Origin: an uncultured Clostridia bacterium
GTDB lineage: Bacteria > Bacillota_A > Clostridia > Oscillospirales > Oscillospiraceae
Reading direction: 5' to 3'
NCBI GenBank assembly: GCA_947307505.1
Contig: CAMZJG010000054.1
Span: forward strand, 1-6,803
Length of the DNA: 6,803 bases
How positions within the stretch are numbered: position 1 is the first letter of the stretch; each line of letters starts with the position of its first letter. The translations under genes were made by a program, and so were the position numbers. The notes below the pieces were generated by a model that searched no databases, had not been told where the DNA came from, and saw nothing but the letters and a program-made list of their open reading frames with translations. Positions 1 through 6,082 of this stretch are shown piece by piece.

Positions 1-281
1 CCCCAGAAGCGAAGGGACAGGATCAGACCGATGCTGATGACCAGCAGGATATACCATCGCTGGGTCAGCAGGTCCGCATCCAGAACGGAAAGGATAAAAT
101 ACAGGATCATGCCGATGGCCAGAGCGCCGATCTGCACCGTCATATACCGTTCGGTCTCAAAGGTGCGGGTGGCGCTGTACAGGATGAAGAGACCGAAAAC
201 GGCGTTGATCAGGCAGAGGATGAGCAGAAGAAGGTCAGAACGAAGCAGGACAGAGCTGAGTCTCCGCAGCCATTGTTTCAT
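1..281 (-). CDS. FtsW/RodA/SpoVE family peptidoglycan polymerase, N-terminal part (3' end outside window)
   Basis: SEDS-family integral membrane protein; the family polymerises lipid II into glycan strands, RodA for elongation, FtsW for division and SpoVE for the spore cortex. The 93 complete codons visible give a short basic N-terminus (MKQWLRR) followed by three hydrophobic segments at about residues 17-37, 49-67 and 77-93. The first ends in the family-typical FxxFILYSATR-like stretch (around 29-39), and the second starts with VQ and ends in D68. I place the start at the ATG at 281-279, because AAAGGGGG (295-288, minus strand) lies six bases before it; an in-frame ATG at 287-285 directly abuts that site. 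The catalytic Asp and later loops are beyond the window, so RodA cannot be firmly separated from FtsW or SpoVE; RodA is my preference. It has its own promoter and is insulated from the gene upstream by a terminator. Confidence 0.8.
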   Translation of the reverse strand, partial: MKQWLRRLSSVLLRSDLLLLILCLINAVFGLFILYSATRTFETERYMTVQIGALAIGMILYFILSVLDADLLTQRWYILLVISIGLILSLRFW

Positions 282-287
282 GTTCAT

Positions 288-295
288 CCCCCTTT
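288..295 (-). promoter_or_regulatory. Ribosome binding site deciding the FtsW/RodA start
   Basis: Read on the minus strand this is AAAGGGGG. It ends six bases before the ATG at 281-279 but directly touches the in-frame ATG at 287-285, so the inner ATG is the better start. Confidence 0.6.
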
Positions 296-321
296 CGGCA
301 AATTCTTTCCGGTGACTATGT

Positions 322-350
322 ATTCTACCATTTCCCGCCGGCATTGACAA
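322..350 (-). promoter_or_regulatory. Sigma-A-type promoter for the FtsW/RodA gene
   Basis: On the minus strand, TTGTCA (-35, 350-345) is followed after exactly 17 bases by TAGAAT (-10, 327-322). TGG directly precedes the -10 and gives an extended TGn motif. Transcription should begin near 315, leaving a leader of roughly 35 bases before the start codon. The promoter lies downstream of the terminator at 361-399, so the gene is probably transcribed independently of the GIY-YIG gene. Confidence 0.7.
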
Positions 351-360
351 GTGCGCAGAT

Positions 361-399
361 AAGGAAAAACCTCCGGCGCGGCATCCGCCGCGCCGGAGG
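361..399 (-). terminator. Intrinsic terminator of the GIY-YIG gene
   Basis: A perfect 13-base-pair stem (387-399 pairing with 370-382) closes a four-base loop (383-386). On the minus strand the stem is followed by a run of five T (369-365) and CC. The T run exists only on the minus-strand side, so it serves the minus-strand gene that ends at 417, 18 bases upstream of the stem. Confidence 0.88.
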
Positions 400-416
400 C
401 TGGGTCTCCGAAACGA

Positions 417-1166
417 TCATTCCGACTGCTGAGAATACTGGGCAGGATTGATCACGCCCCGGCGGCGGTAGACATCCGGGATGCGCTTATCCACAAAGTA
501 GTCCCAAACCTTTTGATCCACCCGATAACCAAGGAAACCGATGCGGTTCACTTTGCCGGCAACAGGATACCATCCCACCACCTGGTAAACGCCCTTGACT
601 ATGCCTCGGACAGAGGTGATGACATAGTCATAGTCCTGAGCGATATCCAGCTTCAGCTTCCAGGCTTCGTGACAGGCGGCATAGATGGGATCCTCCTCCC
701 CTTCTTCAGCCATGCGGGCAATCTTTTCATCCGTGACCTTGATGAGAATGTACTTAAAGGGGGGCTCTTTATAAATCTCCGGTGTAAGGCCTTCCACCAG
801 CTGGGCGGCGTTGCCGGTGCCCCGGTCATGGTGCTGTCCCTTCCGCTTGTCGATCAGCGCCGGAAAGCAATCCAGCACTGCGGACTCCACCTCAAAAGCG
901 GTAGTCTCGTCCAGCCCCCAGCGATGGATGACCGGAAGGACTTCAAGCCCGGAATTGACGATCTCATGGATGAGATCCAGACGGAGATCGTTGGTCTCCT
1001 CATCATCGGGCCTGACCCGCAAATTGCCCTGGGCATGGGCGAAAACCTGATTGCCGCTTCCCATGCCGACATAGAAGGTGATGCCGTTGCGAGGGTCCAC
1101 CAAGCGGTAGACGTAATATTTCAGGCTTTTGCTTGCGCCTGCCGGAAACTGTTCCTTTGCTGCCAT
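417..1166 (-). CDS. LEM-3-like GIY-YIG domain protein (COG3680-like), function unknown
   Basis: 249 residues. An N-terminal GIY-YIG fold spans about residues 15-120. YVY (18-20) and YVG (32-34) form the paired motif; G36, G38, N39 and VFAH (41-44) follow. A helix with AFEVESAVLD (90-99) should supply the metal-binding Glu, probably E94. After a Gly/His/Arg-rich stretch (110-118) comes a C-terminal domain (about 133-245) with VRGIVKGVYQV and a closing YRRRGVINPAQY, the shape I associate with uncharacterised stand-alone members of this family. GIY-YIG proteins are typically metal-dependent DNA nucleases (Slx1, UvrC, LEM-3/ANKLE1). Where relatives usually read GNRVFAH this protein reads GNQVFAH, so the expected Arg is Gln at position 40; activity is therefore uncertain. 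The start is fixed by AGGAGG (1180-1175), eight bases upstream. It is a single-gene unit with its own promoter and terminator. There is no signal peptide or membrane segment, so it is probably cytoplasmic. Family call firm, role unknown. Confidence 0.85.
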   Translation of the reverse strand: MAAKEQFPAGASKSLKYYVYRLVDPRNGITFYVGMGSGNQVFAHAQGNLRVRPDDEETNDLRLDLIHEIVNSGLEVLPVIHRWGLDETTAFEVESAVLDCFPALIDKRKGQHHDRGTGNAAQLVEGLTPEIYKEPPFKYILIKVTDEKIARMAEEGEEDPIYAACHEAWKLKLDIAQDYDYVITSVRGIVKGVYQVVGWYPVAGKVNRIGFLGYRVDQKVWDYFVDKRIPDVYRRRGVINPAQYSQQSE

Positions 1167-1198
1167 GTCGGATTCCTCCTGTCTTTACCGTTTTTAAT

Positions 1199-1227
1199 AA
1201 TATAACATAAATATGTAAAAAACGCAA
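1199..1227 (-). promoter_or_regulatory. Promoter of the GIY-YIG gene
   Basis: On the minus strand TATATT (-10, 1204-1199) is preceded by TGT, an extended TGn element. A weak -35, TTGCGT (1227-1222), lies exactly 17 bases upstream. Surroundings are very AT-rich. Transcription would start near 1192, giving a leader of about 26 bases that contains the AGGAGG ribosome binding site at 1180-1175. The poor -35 suggests reliance on the extended -10 or modest expression. Confidence 0.6.
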
Positions 1228-1292
1228 TGAAAAACTTGTGAAAACTGACGGGATTATTGGAAAAGGATGTGGGGAAAAGGAGGTTCCGGCGG

Positions 1293-1321
1293 TTGAAAAC
1301 AGAACGAGAGCATGATATAAT
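1293..1321 (+). promoter_or_regulatory. Strong sigma-A-type promoter of the tsaE-tsaB-upp-abcF-prfA-tsaC operon
   Basis: TTGAAA (1293-1298), a 17-base spacer, and a consensus TATAAT (1316-1321) preceded by TGA (extended -10). The expected start is near 1328, about 24 bases before the tsaE GTG, so there is no room for a leader riboswitch or attenuator. No further promoter or terminator of this quality was seen downstream, so the whole plus-strand cluster probably depends on it. Confidence 0.82.
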
Positions 1322-1334
1322 TCATTGGTTACGA

Positions 1335-1340
1335 AGGAGG
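1335..1340 (+). promoter_or_regulatory. Ribosome binding site that decides the tsaE start
   Basis: AGGAGG, 11 bases before GTG 1352 and downstream of the alternative TTG at 1325. The spacing is slightly long, but no other start codon in the frame fits. Confidence 0.7.
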
Positions 1341-1351
1341 CAGGGACGAAC

Positions 1352-1786
1352 GTGGAAAAACGGGTATATACCGCCTCGGAGGCGGAGACCGAGGCCTGCG
1401 GCCGGGAACTGGCCGGGGAATTGGGACCGGGCAGCGTGGTCGCCCTGTATGGGGACCTGGGGGCGGGCAAGACCGCCTTTGTCCGCGGCCTGGCCCGGGG
1501 TCTGGATATCCGGGAGAGTGTCAGCAGTCCCACCTTCACCATCGTCAACGAATACCCCGGCAGAATCCCTCTCTTCCATTTTGATATGTACAGGCTGCAG
1601 GATGAACAGGAGCTCTTCGATATAGGCTGGGAGGACTATCTGGATCGAAACGGCATCTGTGCTCTGGAGTGGAGCGAACGGGTGGAGGGGGCCATCGGAC
1701 CGGAGGCGGTGCGGGTGACCCTTCGCCGTCTGGACGATACCCATCGGGAGATCGTCATTTCCCGGAAGGAGGGGGACGCATGCTGA
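1352..1786 (+). CDS. tsaE: tRNA threonylcarbamoyladenosine biosynthesis ATPase TsaE
   Basis: TsaE is the P-loop ATPase that binds and resets the TsaB-TsaD complex while it places threonylcarbamoyl on A37 of ANN-decoding tRNAs (t6A). With a GTG start the protein has 144 residues, normal for this small family. Walker A is GDLGAGKT (34-41), the switch region SPTFT (59-63), the Walker-B-like block HFDMYR (76-81) and the family C-terminal block EWSER (106-110). I choose GTG 1352 because AGGAGG (1335-1340) lies 11 bases upstream. The in-frame TTG at 1325 sits before both that site and the predicted transcription start, so it cannot be used. It is the first gene of the operon, and its TGA overlaps the tsaB ATG by seven bases, suggesting coupled translation. 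Bacillus ydiB-ydiC has the same order. Confidence 0.95.
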   Translation: MEKRVYTASEAETEACGRELAGELGPGSVVALYGDLGAGKTAFVRGLARGLDIRESVSSPTFTIVNEYPGRIPLFHFDMYRLQDEQELFDIGWEDYLDRNGICALEWSERVEGAIGPEAVRVTLRRLDDTHREIVISRKEGDAC

Positions 1787-2487
1787 TCCTGGCGCTGGAA
1801 TCTTCCGCGAAGGCGGCCTCCGCCGCCCTTTACGAAGGGGAGTCCCTTCTGGGACTGAGTCTCATGCACTGCGGCCTGACCCATTCCGAAACCCTGCTGC
1901 CCATGGCGGAAGAGCTGCTTCGCCGTTCCGGCAAAAGCATGGCGGAGGTCGGCCTGGTGGCGGTAGCCCGGGGCCCGGGTTCCTTTACCGGTATCCGCAT
2001 CGGCGTCGCCACAGCAAAGGGCCTGTGTTGGGGGGGCGATAAACCCTGCTGCGGGGTCTCCACCCTGGAGGCCATGGCCTGGCAGGGCGCGCATCTGGAA
2101 GGAAGGCTCCTGTGCTGCGTCATGGATGCCCGGAGGAGCCAGGTCTATAACGGCCTTTTCCGGGCGGAGGGTGGCAGACCGGTGCGCCTGCGGGAGGATC
2201 GGGCGCTGAGCCTTGATGAACTGCTCCCGGAGCTGGATGAATCCCCCGTCCTGCTGGGGGACGGCGCCCTGCTCACTGCCGGAGAAATGAACCGGAGAGG
2301 TATGGAATACACTCTGGCGCCGGAACCAGTCCGCATCCAGAGCGCCTGGGGCGTCGCCCTTGCCGCCGCCCATGCGCCGGAGAGTGCCTGGGGGGAGCCG
2401 GACCCGGTTTATCTTCGCCTGAGTCAGGCGGAGCGGGAGAGATTGGAAAAACTGAAGCGTTCCGGCAAGGAAGCCGGACGGGAATAA
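1780..2487 (+). CDS. tsaB: tRNA threonylcarbamoyladenosine biosynthesis protein TsaB
   Basis: TsaB is the inactive ASKHA-fold partner of TsaD; together with TsaE it forms the bacterial t6A transfer machine. The protein has 235 residues, typical of the family. It begins with MLILALESS (the actin-like first strand), has THSETLLP at 34-41 and the strongly conserved [13 protein letters not shown] block at 63-75. It ends with the C-terminal [10 protein letters not shown] (211-220), a short tail that TsaB proteins share. ATG 1780 is chosen for AGGAGG (1767-1772), seven bases upstream, and because the conserved N-terminal strand starts there. It overlaps tsaE by seven bases; upp follows after 13 bases. 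The usual next genes in many genomes, rimI and tsaD, are not present here. Confidence 0.95.
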   Translation: MLILALESSAKAASAALYEGESLLGLSLMHCGLTHSETLLPMAEELLRRSGKSMAEVGLVAVARGPGSFTGIRIGVATAKGLCWGGDKPCCGVSTLEAMAWQGAHLEGRLLCCVMDARRSQVYNGLFRAEGGRPVRLREDRALSLDELLPELDESPVLLGDGALLTAGEMNRRGMEYTLAPEPVRIQSAWGVALAAAHAPESAWGEPDPVYLRLSQAERERLEKLKRSGKEAGRE

Positions 2488-2500
2488 AGGAGATAGAAAA

Positions 2501-3130
2501 ATGGGAACTCTGCATGTACTGAACCATCCGCTGATCCAGCATAAGCTGTCCATCCTGCGGGATAAGGAAACCAGCGTCAAGGAATTCCGGGAGCTGGTGA
2601 GCGAGATCGCCGGTCTCATGTGCTTTGAGGCCACCCGGGACATGCCCACGGAAGAGGTGGAGATCGAGACCCCCGTGGCCAAGGCGAAGGTCCGCCGTCT
2701 TTCGGGGAAAAAGATGGCCATCATCCCCATCCTCCGGGCCGGCCTGGGCATGGTGGACGGCATCCTGAACCTGGTGCCTGGCTGCAAGGTCGGCCATATC
2801 GGGCTGTACCGGGATCCGGAGACCCTGAATCCGGTGGAGTATTACTGCAAGCTCCCCAACGATATCGCCGACCGGGAGATCATCGTCCTGGATCCCATGC
2901 TGGCGACCGGCGGCAGCGCCAGCGCCGCCATCGGATTCATCAAGCAGCATGGCGGACGGCATATCCGCCTGATGTGCATCATCGGCGCGCCGGAAGGAGC
3001 CGACAGGGTGCTGAAGGATCATCCGGATGTGGACGTTTTTGTGGCGGCCATGGATGAAAAGCTCAATGATCACGGCTATATCGTCCCCGGTCTGGGGGAC
3101 GCGGGCGACCGGATCTTCGGTACCAAGTAA
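2501..3130 (+). CDS. upp: Uracil phosphoribosyltransferase
   Basis: Converts uracil and PRPP to UMP and diphosphate in pyrimidine salvage; cytoplasmic. The protein has 209 residues, the usual family length. It opens with the characteristic [17 protein letters not shown] (5-21). PILRAGLGM (76-84) is the family-specific loop, the PRPP-binding motif [12 protein letters not shown] spans 129-140, and [13 protein letters not shown] (192-204) is the C-terminal uracil-binding region. All key blocks are intact. The start is supported by AAGGAG (2487-2492), which overlaps the tsaB stop and lies eight bases before the ATG. Its position between tsaB and an ABC-F gene is unusual: upp more often neighbours glyA or a uracil permease gene. 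The TAA stop is in frame with the next gene and only six bases from it. Confidence 0.97.
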   Translation: MGTLHVLNHPLIQHKLSILRDKETSVKEFRELVSEIAGLMCFEATRDMPTEEVEIETPVAKAKVRRLSGKKMAIIPILRAGLGMVDGILNLVPGCKVGHIGLYRDPETLNPVEYYCKLPNDIADREIIVLDPMLATGGSASAAIGFIKQHGGRHIRLMCIIGAPEGADRVLKDHPDVDVFVAAMDEKLNDHGYIVPGLGDAGDRIFGTK

Positions 3131-3136
3131 AATCCT

Positions 3137-5002
3137 TTGGTCGATATTTCGGTCAGGGGAGTCCGTAAAGCCTTCGAGCAGGATAAAGAGATCCTGCGGG
3201 GCGTTACCTTCGAGATCAACGAAGGGGAGCATGTGGGACTCCTGGGGAAAAACGGCGGCGGCAAAACCACCCTGTTCCGCATCATCACCGGCGAACTGGA
3301 GCCGGATGCGGGCGAGGTGGTCATTGGCACAGGCAAACGGGTGGGTGTCATGACCCAGATCCCGGTCTTTCCGCCGGAATATACGGCGGAGGATGTGCTG
3401 AAAAGCGCTTTCCGGCGGCTGGATGATCTTCAGACGAAGCTGGCCGCTCTCCGGGAGGAAATGGCTGAGGGCGGCGAGAGCACCGCCCGGGCTTACGATC
3501 GGCTCCAGACAGAATTTGAAGCCCTGGGGGGCTATGAGACGGATTTCACCCTGGCCAAAGTGGCAAACGGCCTGGATCTGCCGCCGGAACTCCGGGGGCG
3601 GCTCTTCGCCAGCCTCAGCGGCGGCGAGAAGACCAGGGTGAACCTGGCCCGGCTCATCCTGGAACAGACGGATATCCTGCTTCTGGACGAGCCTACCAAC
3701 CACCTGGATCTGCGGGCAACGGAGTGGCTGGAAGATTACCTGGCCCATTTTAAAGGAACGGTGCTCACCATCTCCCACGACCGGTATTTCCTGGACCATG
3801 CGGTCAGCCGCATCATGGAGATGACCGGCGGGATCGTGGAGCATTACAGCGGCAACTACAGCTTTTTCGTGGTGGAGAAGCAGCGGCGCTACGAAGAAGC
3901 CCAGAAACTCTGGGAGAAAAACCAGAAAAAAATCGCCCAGCTGCAGAAGGCGGCCGACGATCTGCATCTTTGGGCCTTCATGGGAGCGGATAAACTCCAT
4001 AAGCGCGCCTTTTCCATGGAAAAGCGCATCGAACGCCTGCAGCAGCAGGGGGAGAAACCGAAGCAGGAGCGGCGGATGAAAGCTCGCTTCGGGGAGACGG
4101 AATTCCGCGGGGCGGACGCCCTGGTGATCCATGGGCTCAGCAAGGCCTACGGAGACAGGACCTTGTTCCGTGACCTGGAGCTCCAGGTCACGGGGGGCGA
4201 GCGCATCGCCCTGCTGGGAGACAACGGTGCGGGAAAGACGACCCTTCTCCACGTCCTCACCGGCCGGGAGCCGGAGGACCGGGGCGTGGTAAAGTTCGGA
4301 CCGTCGGTGAAATGGGCCATGCTGGAGCAGCAGATCCGCTTTGAGCATATGGATCGGACCCTGGTGGACACCATGCTGTATGAAGGAGACTGTACGCCTC
4401 AGGAGGCCAGAGACCGGCTCGGCGCCTTCGGCTTTTCCGGAGAGGACGCTTTCAAATGGGTATCGGATCTCTCCGGCGGAGAGCTGACCCGTCTGCGTCT
4501 GTGCATCCTCATGAAGGCTGATGTGAATTTCCTTATCCTGGACGAGCCGACGAACCACCTGGATATCATGTCCCGGGAGTGGATCGAAGACGCGCTGGAG
4601 GATTACGGCGAAGCCCTTCTGCTGGTAAGCCACGACCGGTATTTCATCCGCCGCTTCGCCACCAGGATCTGGGAGCTGCAGGATGGTCAGCTGCAGGATT
4701 ATCGCTGCGGTTATGACGAATACCGTGAACGGAAGGAACGCCGGGAGCAGGTCGCCCGGGCGGAGAAGAAGCAGGAGCCCGGGGATAAACCGAAGAAAAA
4801 AGCCTCCGGCCCCTCACCCGAGCGGAGGAGGGCGCTGCTGGAAAAGCAGATCCAGGAGGCGGAAGCGAAGGCCGCGGAAACGGAACGGCTCATCGAAGAG
4901 AACGCCACGGACTATCAGCGGCTGGAGGAGCTGTTTCGGGAGAAAGCGGAGCTGGAGCGGCAGATCGAGGATCTGTATGCCCGGTGGGACGCCGTGGAAT
5001 GA
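3137..5002 (+). CDS. ABC-F family ATPase (ribosome-associated, YdiF/Uup-like)
   Basis: 621 residues, two nucleotide-binding domains and no membrane segment, so not a transporter. Domain 1: Walker A GKNGGGKT (37-44), signature LSGGEKTR (160-167), Walker B with LLLDEPTNHLD (181-191), SHDR (213-216). A basic helical linker (about 240-325), the arm that reaches the P-site tRNA in this family, contains KLHKRAFSMEKRIERL (286-301). Domain 2: Walker A GDNGAGKT (361-368), LSGGELTR (445-452), LILDEPTNHLD (466-476), SHDRYF (498-503). A charged C-terminal tail with predicted coiled coil follows (about 527-621). Family members act on stalled or initiating ribosomes. The tail and the gene context argue for a housekeeping member rather than an antibiotic-resistance one. 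The start is odd: TTG 3137 is the only usable codon before the first conserved strand, with no Shine-Dalgarno and in frame with the upp stop six bases upstream. prfA follows after nine bases. Exact subfamily unsettled. Confidence 0.92.
   Translation: MVDISVRGVRKAFEQDKEILRGVTFEINEGEHVGLLGKNGGGKTTLFRIITGELEPDAGEVVIGTGKRVGVMTQIPVFPPEYTAEDVLKSAFRRLDDLQTKLAALREEMAEGGESTARAYDRLQTEFEALGGYETDFTLAKVANGLDLPPELRGRLFASLSGGEKTRVNLARLILEQTDILLLDEPTNHLDLRATEWLEDYLAHFKGTVLTISHDRYFLDHAVSRIMEMTGGIVEHYSGNYSFFVVEKQRRYEEAQKLWEKNQKKIAQLQKAADDLHLWAFMGADKLHKRAFSMEKRIERLQQQGEKPKQERRMKARFGETEFRGADALVIHGLSKAYGDRTLFRDLELQVTGGERIALLGDNGAGKTTLLHVLTGREPEDRGVVKFGPSVKWAMLEQQIRFEHMDRTLVDTMLYEGDCTPQEARDRLGAFGFSGEDAFKWVSDLSGGELTRLRLCILMKADVNFLILDEPTNHLDIMSREWIEDALEDYGEALLLVSHDRYFIRRFATRIWELQDGQLQDYRCGYDEYRERKERREQVARAEKKQEPGDKPKKKASGPSPERRRALLEKQIQEAEAKAAETERLIEENATDYQRLEELFREKAELERQIEDLYARWDAVE
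4168..4193 (+). repeat. Perfect 26-base palindrome inside the ABC-F gene
   Basis: The half site CCGTGACCTGGAG (4168-4180) is followed at once by its exact reverse complement (4181-4193). As RNA it can fold into an 11-base-pair stem with an AGCU loop. It codes for residues 344-353, just before the second Walker A motif. No T run follows, so it is not an intrinsic terminator. Function unknown; it may be chance. Confidence 0.9.
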
Positions 5003-5011
5003 GGCAGAGGG

Positions 5012-6082
5012 ATGCGGGAAAAGCTGAATGAGATCGAAGCCCGGTTTCGGGCGCTGGAGGAGAAGATATCCAGCCCGGAATGCTATAACGACCCGGAAGC
5101 GGTGCGTAAGCTCTCCCGTGAGCAGAAGCTGCTGGAGCCGGTGGTGAGCAAATATCGGGAGCTGTGCCGATGGGAGGAGCAGGCGGAGAGCGCCGAGGCT
5201 CTTCTTAGCGGGGAGACGGACCCGGAGCTGCGGGCCATGGCCCGGGAGGAGGCGGAGGACTGCCGCGCCCGCGCGGCAGAGGCGGAACAGGAACTCCGTC
5301 TGCTGCTCCTGCCCCGGGATCCGGACGACGATAAGAACGTCATCGTGGAGATCCGCGGCGGCGCCGGGGGAGATGAGGCTGCTCTGTTTGCCCATTCCCT
5401 CTTCCGGATGTACAGCATGTACGCCGAACGGAAACGCTGGAAATGCGAGATCGACAACTTGAATGAAACGGAGCTGGGGGGCATCAAGGAGATCGTCTTC
5501 CGGCTGGAGGGCGAAGGCGCCTATTCCCGGATGAAATTCGAGAGCGGCGTCCATCGGGTACAGCGGGTGCCGGATACGGAGACCCAGGGACGCATCCACA
5601 CCTCCACCGTTACCGTAGCCGTGCTTCCGGAGATGGAAGAGGTGGATTTTCAGCTGGACCCTGCCGATCTGAAGATCGACGTGTTCCGCTCCTCCGGCGC
5701 CGGAGGACAGAAGGTGAACAAGACCTCCAGCGCCATCCGGGTGACCCATCTGCCCACAGGCATGGTGGTGGAATGCCAGGATGAGCGCAGCCAATACAAG
5801 AATAAGGACCGGGCCCTGAGCATCCTCCGCAGCCGTCTGTACCAGATCGAGAAAGACAAGCGGGATGCGGCCGTCGCTGCGGAGAGGAAAAGCCAGGTGG
5901 GTACCGGCATGCGCAACGAGCGCATCCGCACCTACAATTTTCCCCAGGGCAGAGTGACGGATCACCGCATTGGTCTGACCTTGTACAAAATAGAGGCTAT
6001 CATGAACGGAGACCTGGATGAGCTCATCGACGCCCTGCGCAGCGCGGAGCAGGCGGAGAAGCTCCGGGGAGAGGGAGAATGA
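5012..6082 (+). CDS. prfA: Peptide chain release factor 1 (RF1)
   Basis: Recognises UAA and UAG in the ribosomal A site and triggers peptide release. The protein has 356 residues, standard length. The N-terminal helical domain (about 1-105) is followed by EIRGGAGGDEAALFA (113-127). The stop-codon reading loop is VPDTETQGRIHTS (186-198), where PDT (187-189) fills the PxT tripeptide position that identifies RF1 as opposed to the SPF of RF2. The catalytic loop SSGAGGQ has its GGQ at 231-233. The C-terminal block RIRTYNFPQGRVTDHRI (304-320) is typical. GAGG at 5001-5004 lies seven bases before the ATG and overlaps the ABC-F stop. The gene's own stop is TGA, read by RF2, so RF1 does not terminate its own synthesis. 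The stop overlaps the tsaC start as ATGA. prmC, which methylates the GGQ glutamine and often follows prfA, does not follow here. Confidence 0.97.
   Translation: MREKLNEIEARFRALEEKISSPECYNDPEAVRKLSREQKLLEPVVSKYRELCRWEEQAESAEALLSGETDPELRAMAREEAEDCRARAAEAEQELRLLLLPRDPDDDKNVIVEIRGGAGGDEAALFAHSLFRMYSMYAERKRWKCEIDNLNETELGGIKEIVFRLEGEGAYSRMKFESGVHRVQRVPDTETQGRIHTSTVTVAVLPEMEEVDFQLDPADLKIDVFRSSGAGGQKVNKTSSAIRVTHLPTGMVVECQDERSQYKNKDRALSILRSRLYQIEKDKRDAAVAAERKSQVGTGMRNERIRTYNFPQGRVTDHRIGLTLYKIEAIMNGDLDELIDALRSAEQAEKLRGEGE
5260..5279 (+). repeat. Short inverted repeat inside prfA
   Basis: CTGCCGCGC (5260-5268) and its exact complement GCGCGGCAG (5271-5279) are separated by two C. A stem of eight pairs with a four-base loop is likely in RNA. 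No T run follows. It is in very GC-rich coding sequence and may be a by-product of codon use. Confidence 0.6.
5690..5707 (+). repeat. Perfect 18-base palindrome over the GGQ-coding region of prfA
   Basis: TCCTCCGGC (5690-5698) is followed immediately by its reverse complement (5699-5707). It codes for the SSGAGG that leads into the catalytic GGQ, so the protein sequence constrains it heavily. Probably a consequence of the codons needed rather than a site. Confidence 0.6.

Noticed and set aside
513..1205. A 230-codon plus-strand frame opposite the GIY-YIG gene
   Set aside because: No ribosome binding site, promoter or family motif was seen; the opposite strand carries a coherent domain with promoter, ribosome site and terminator.
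1325..1351. A longer TsaE starting at TTG 1325
   Set aside because: It starts upstream of the AGGAGG site and just before the predicted transcription start, and adds nine residues with no family similarity.
2461..2478. Possible terminator between tsaB and upp (TCCGGC, six bases, GCCGGA)
   Set aside because: The stem has only six pairs, lies inside tsaB and has no T run after it.
1636..2787. Other long minus-strand frames opposite the operon (also 4814-5965 and 5962-6774)
   Set aside because: Each is antisense to a well-supported gene, lacks recognisable motifs and shows low-complexity, biased composition.
2273..4633. A 786-codon open frame on the minus strand opposite tsaB, upp and the ABC-F gene
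   Set aside because: It is antisense to three clearly recognised proteins with intact motifs. Its translation is rich in His, Gln, Arg and Pro, shows no domain I recognise and crosses gene borders. Such frames arise from codon bias in GC-rich genes.
4674..4699. Direct repeat AGCTGCAGGAT twice, four bases apart
   Set aside because: It codes for the usual LxxGxLxxY stretch after the second ATPase domain of ABC-F proteins; the repetition comes from repeated Leu-Gln-Asp codons.
3137..5002. Antibiotic-resistance ABC-F protein
   Set aside because: The long charged C-terminal tail and the placement among translation housekeeping genes fit a core member better; no leader peptide or attenuator typical of inducible resistance genes precedes it.
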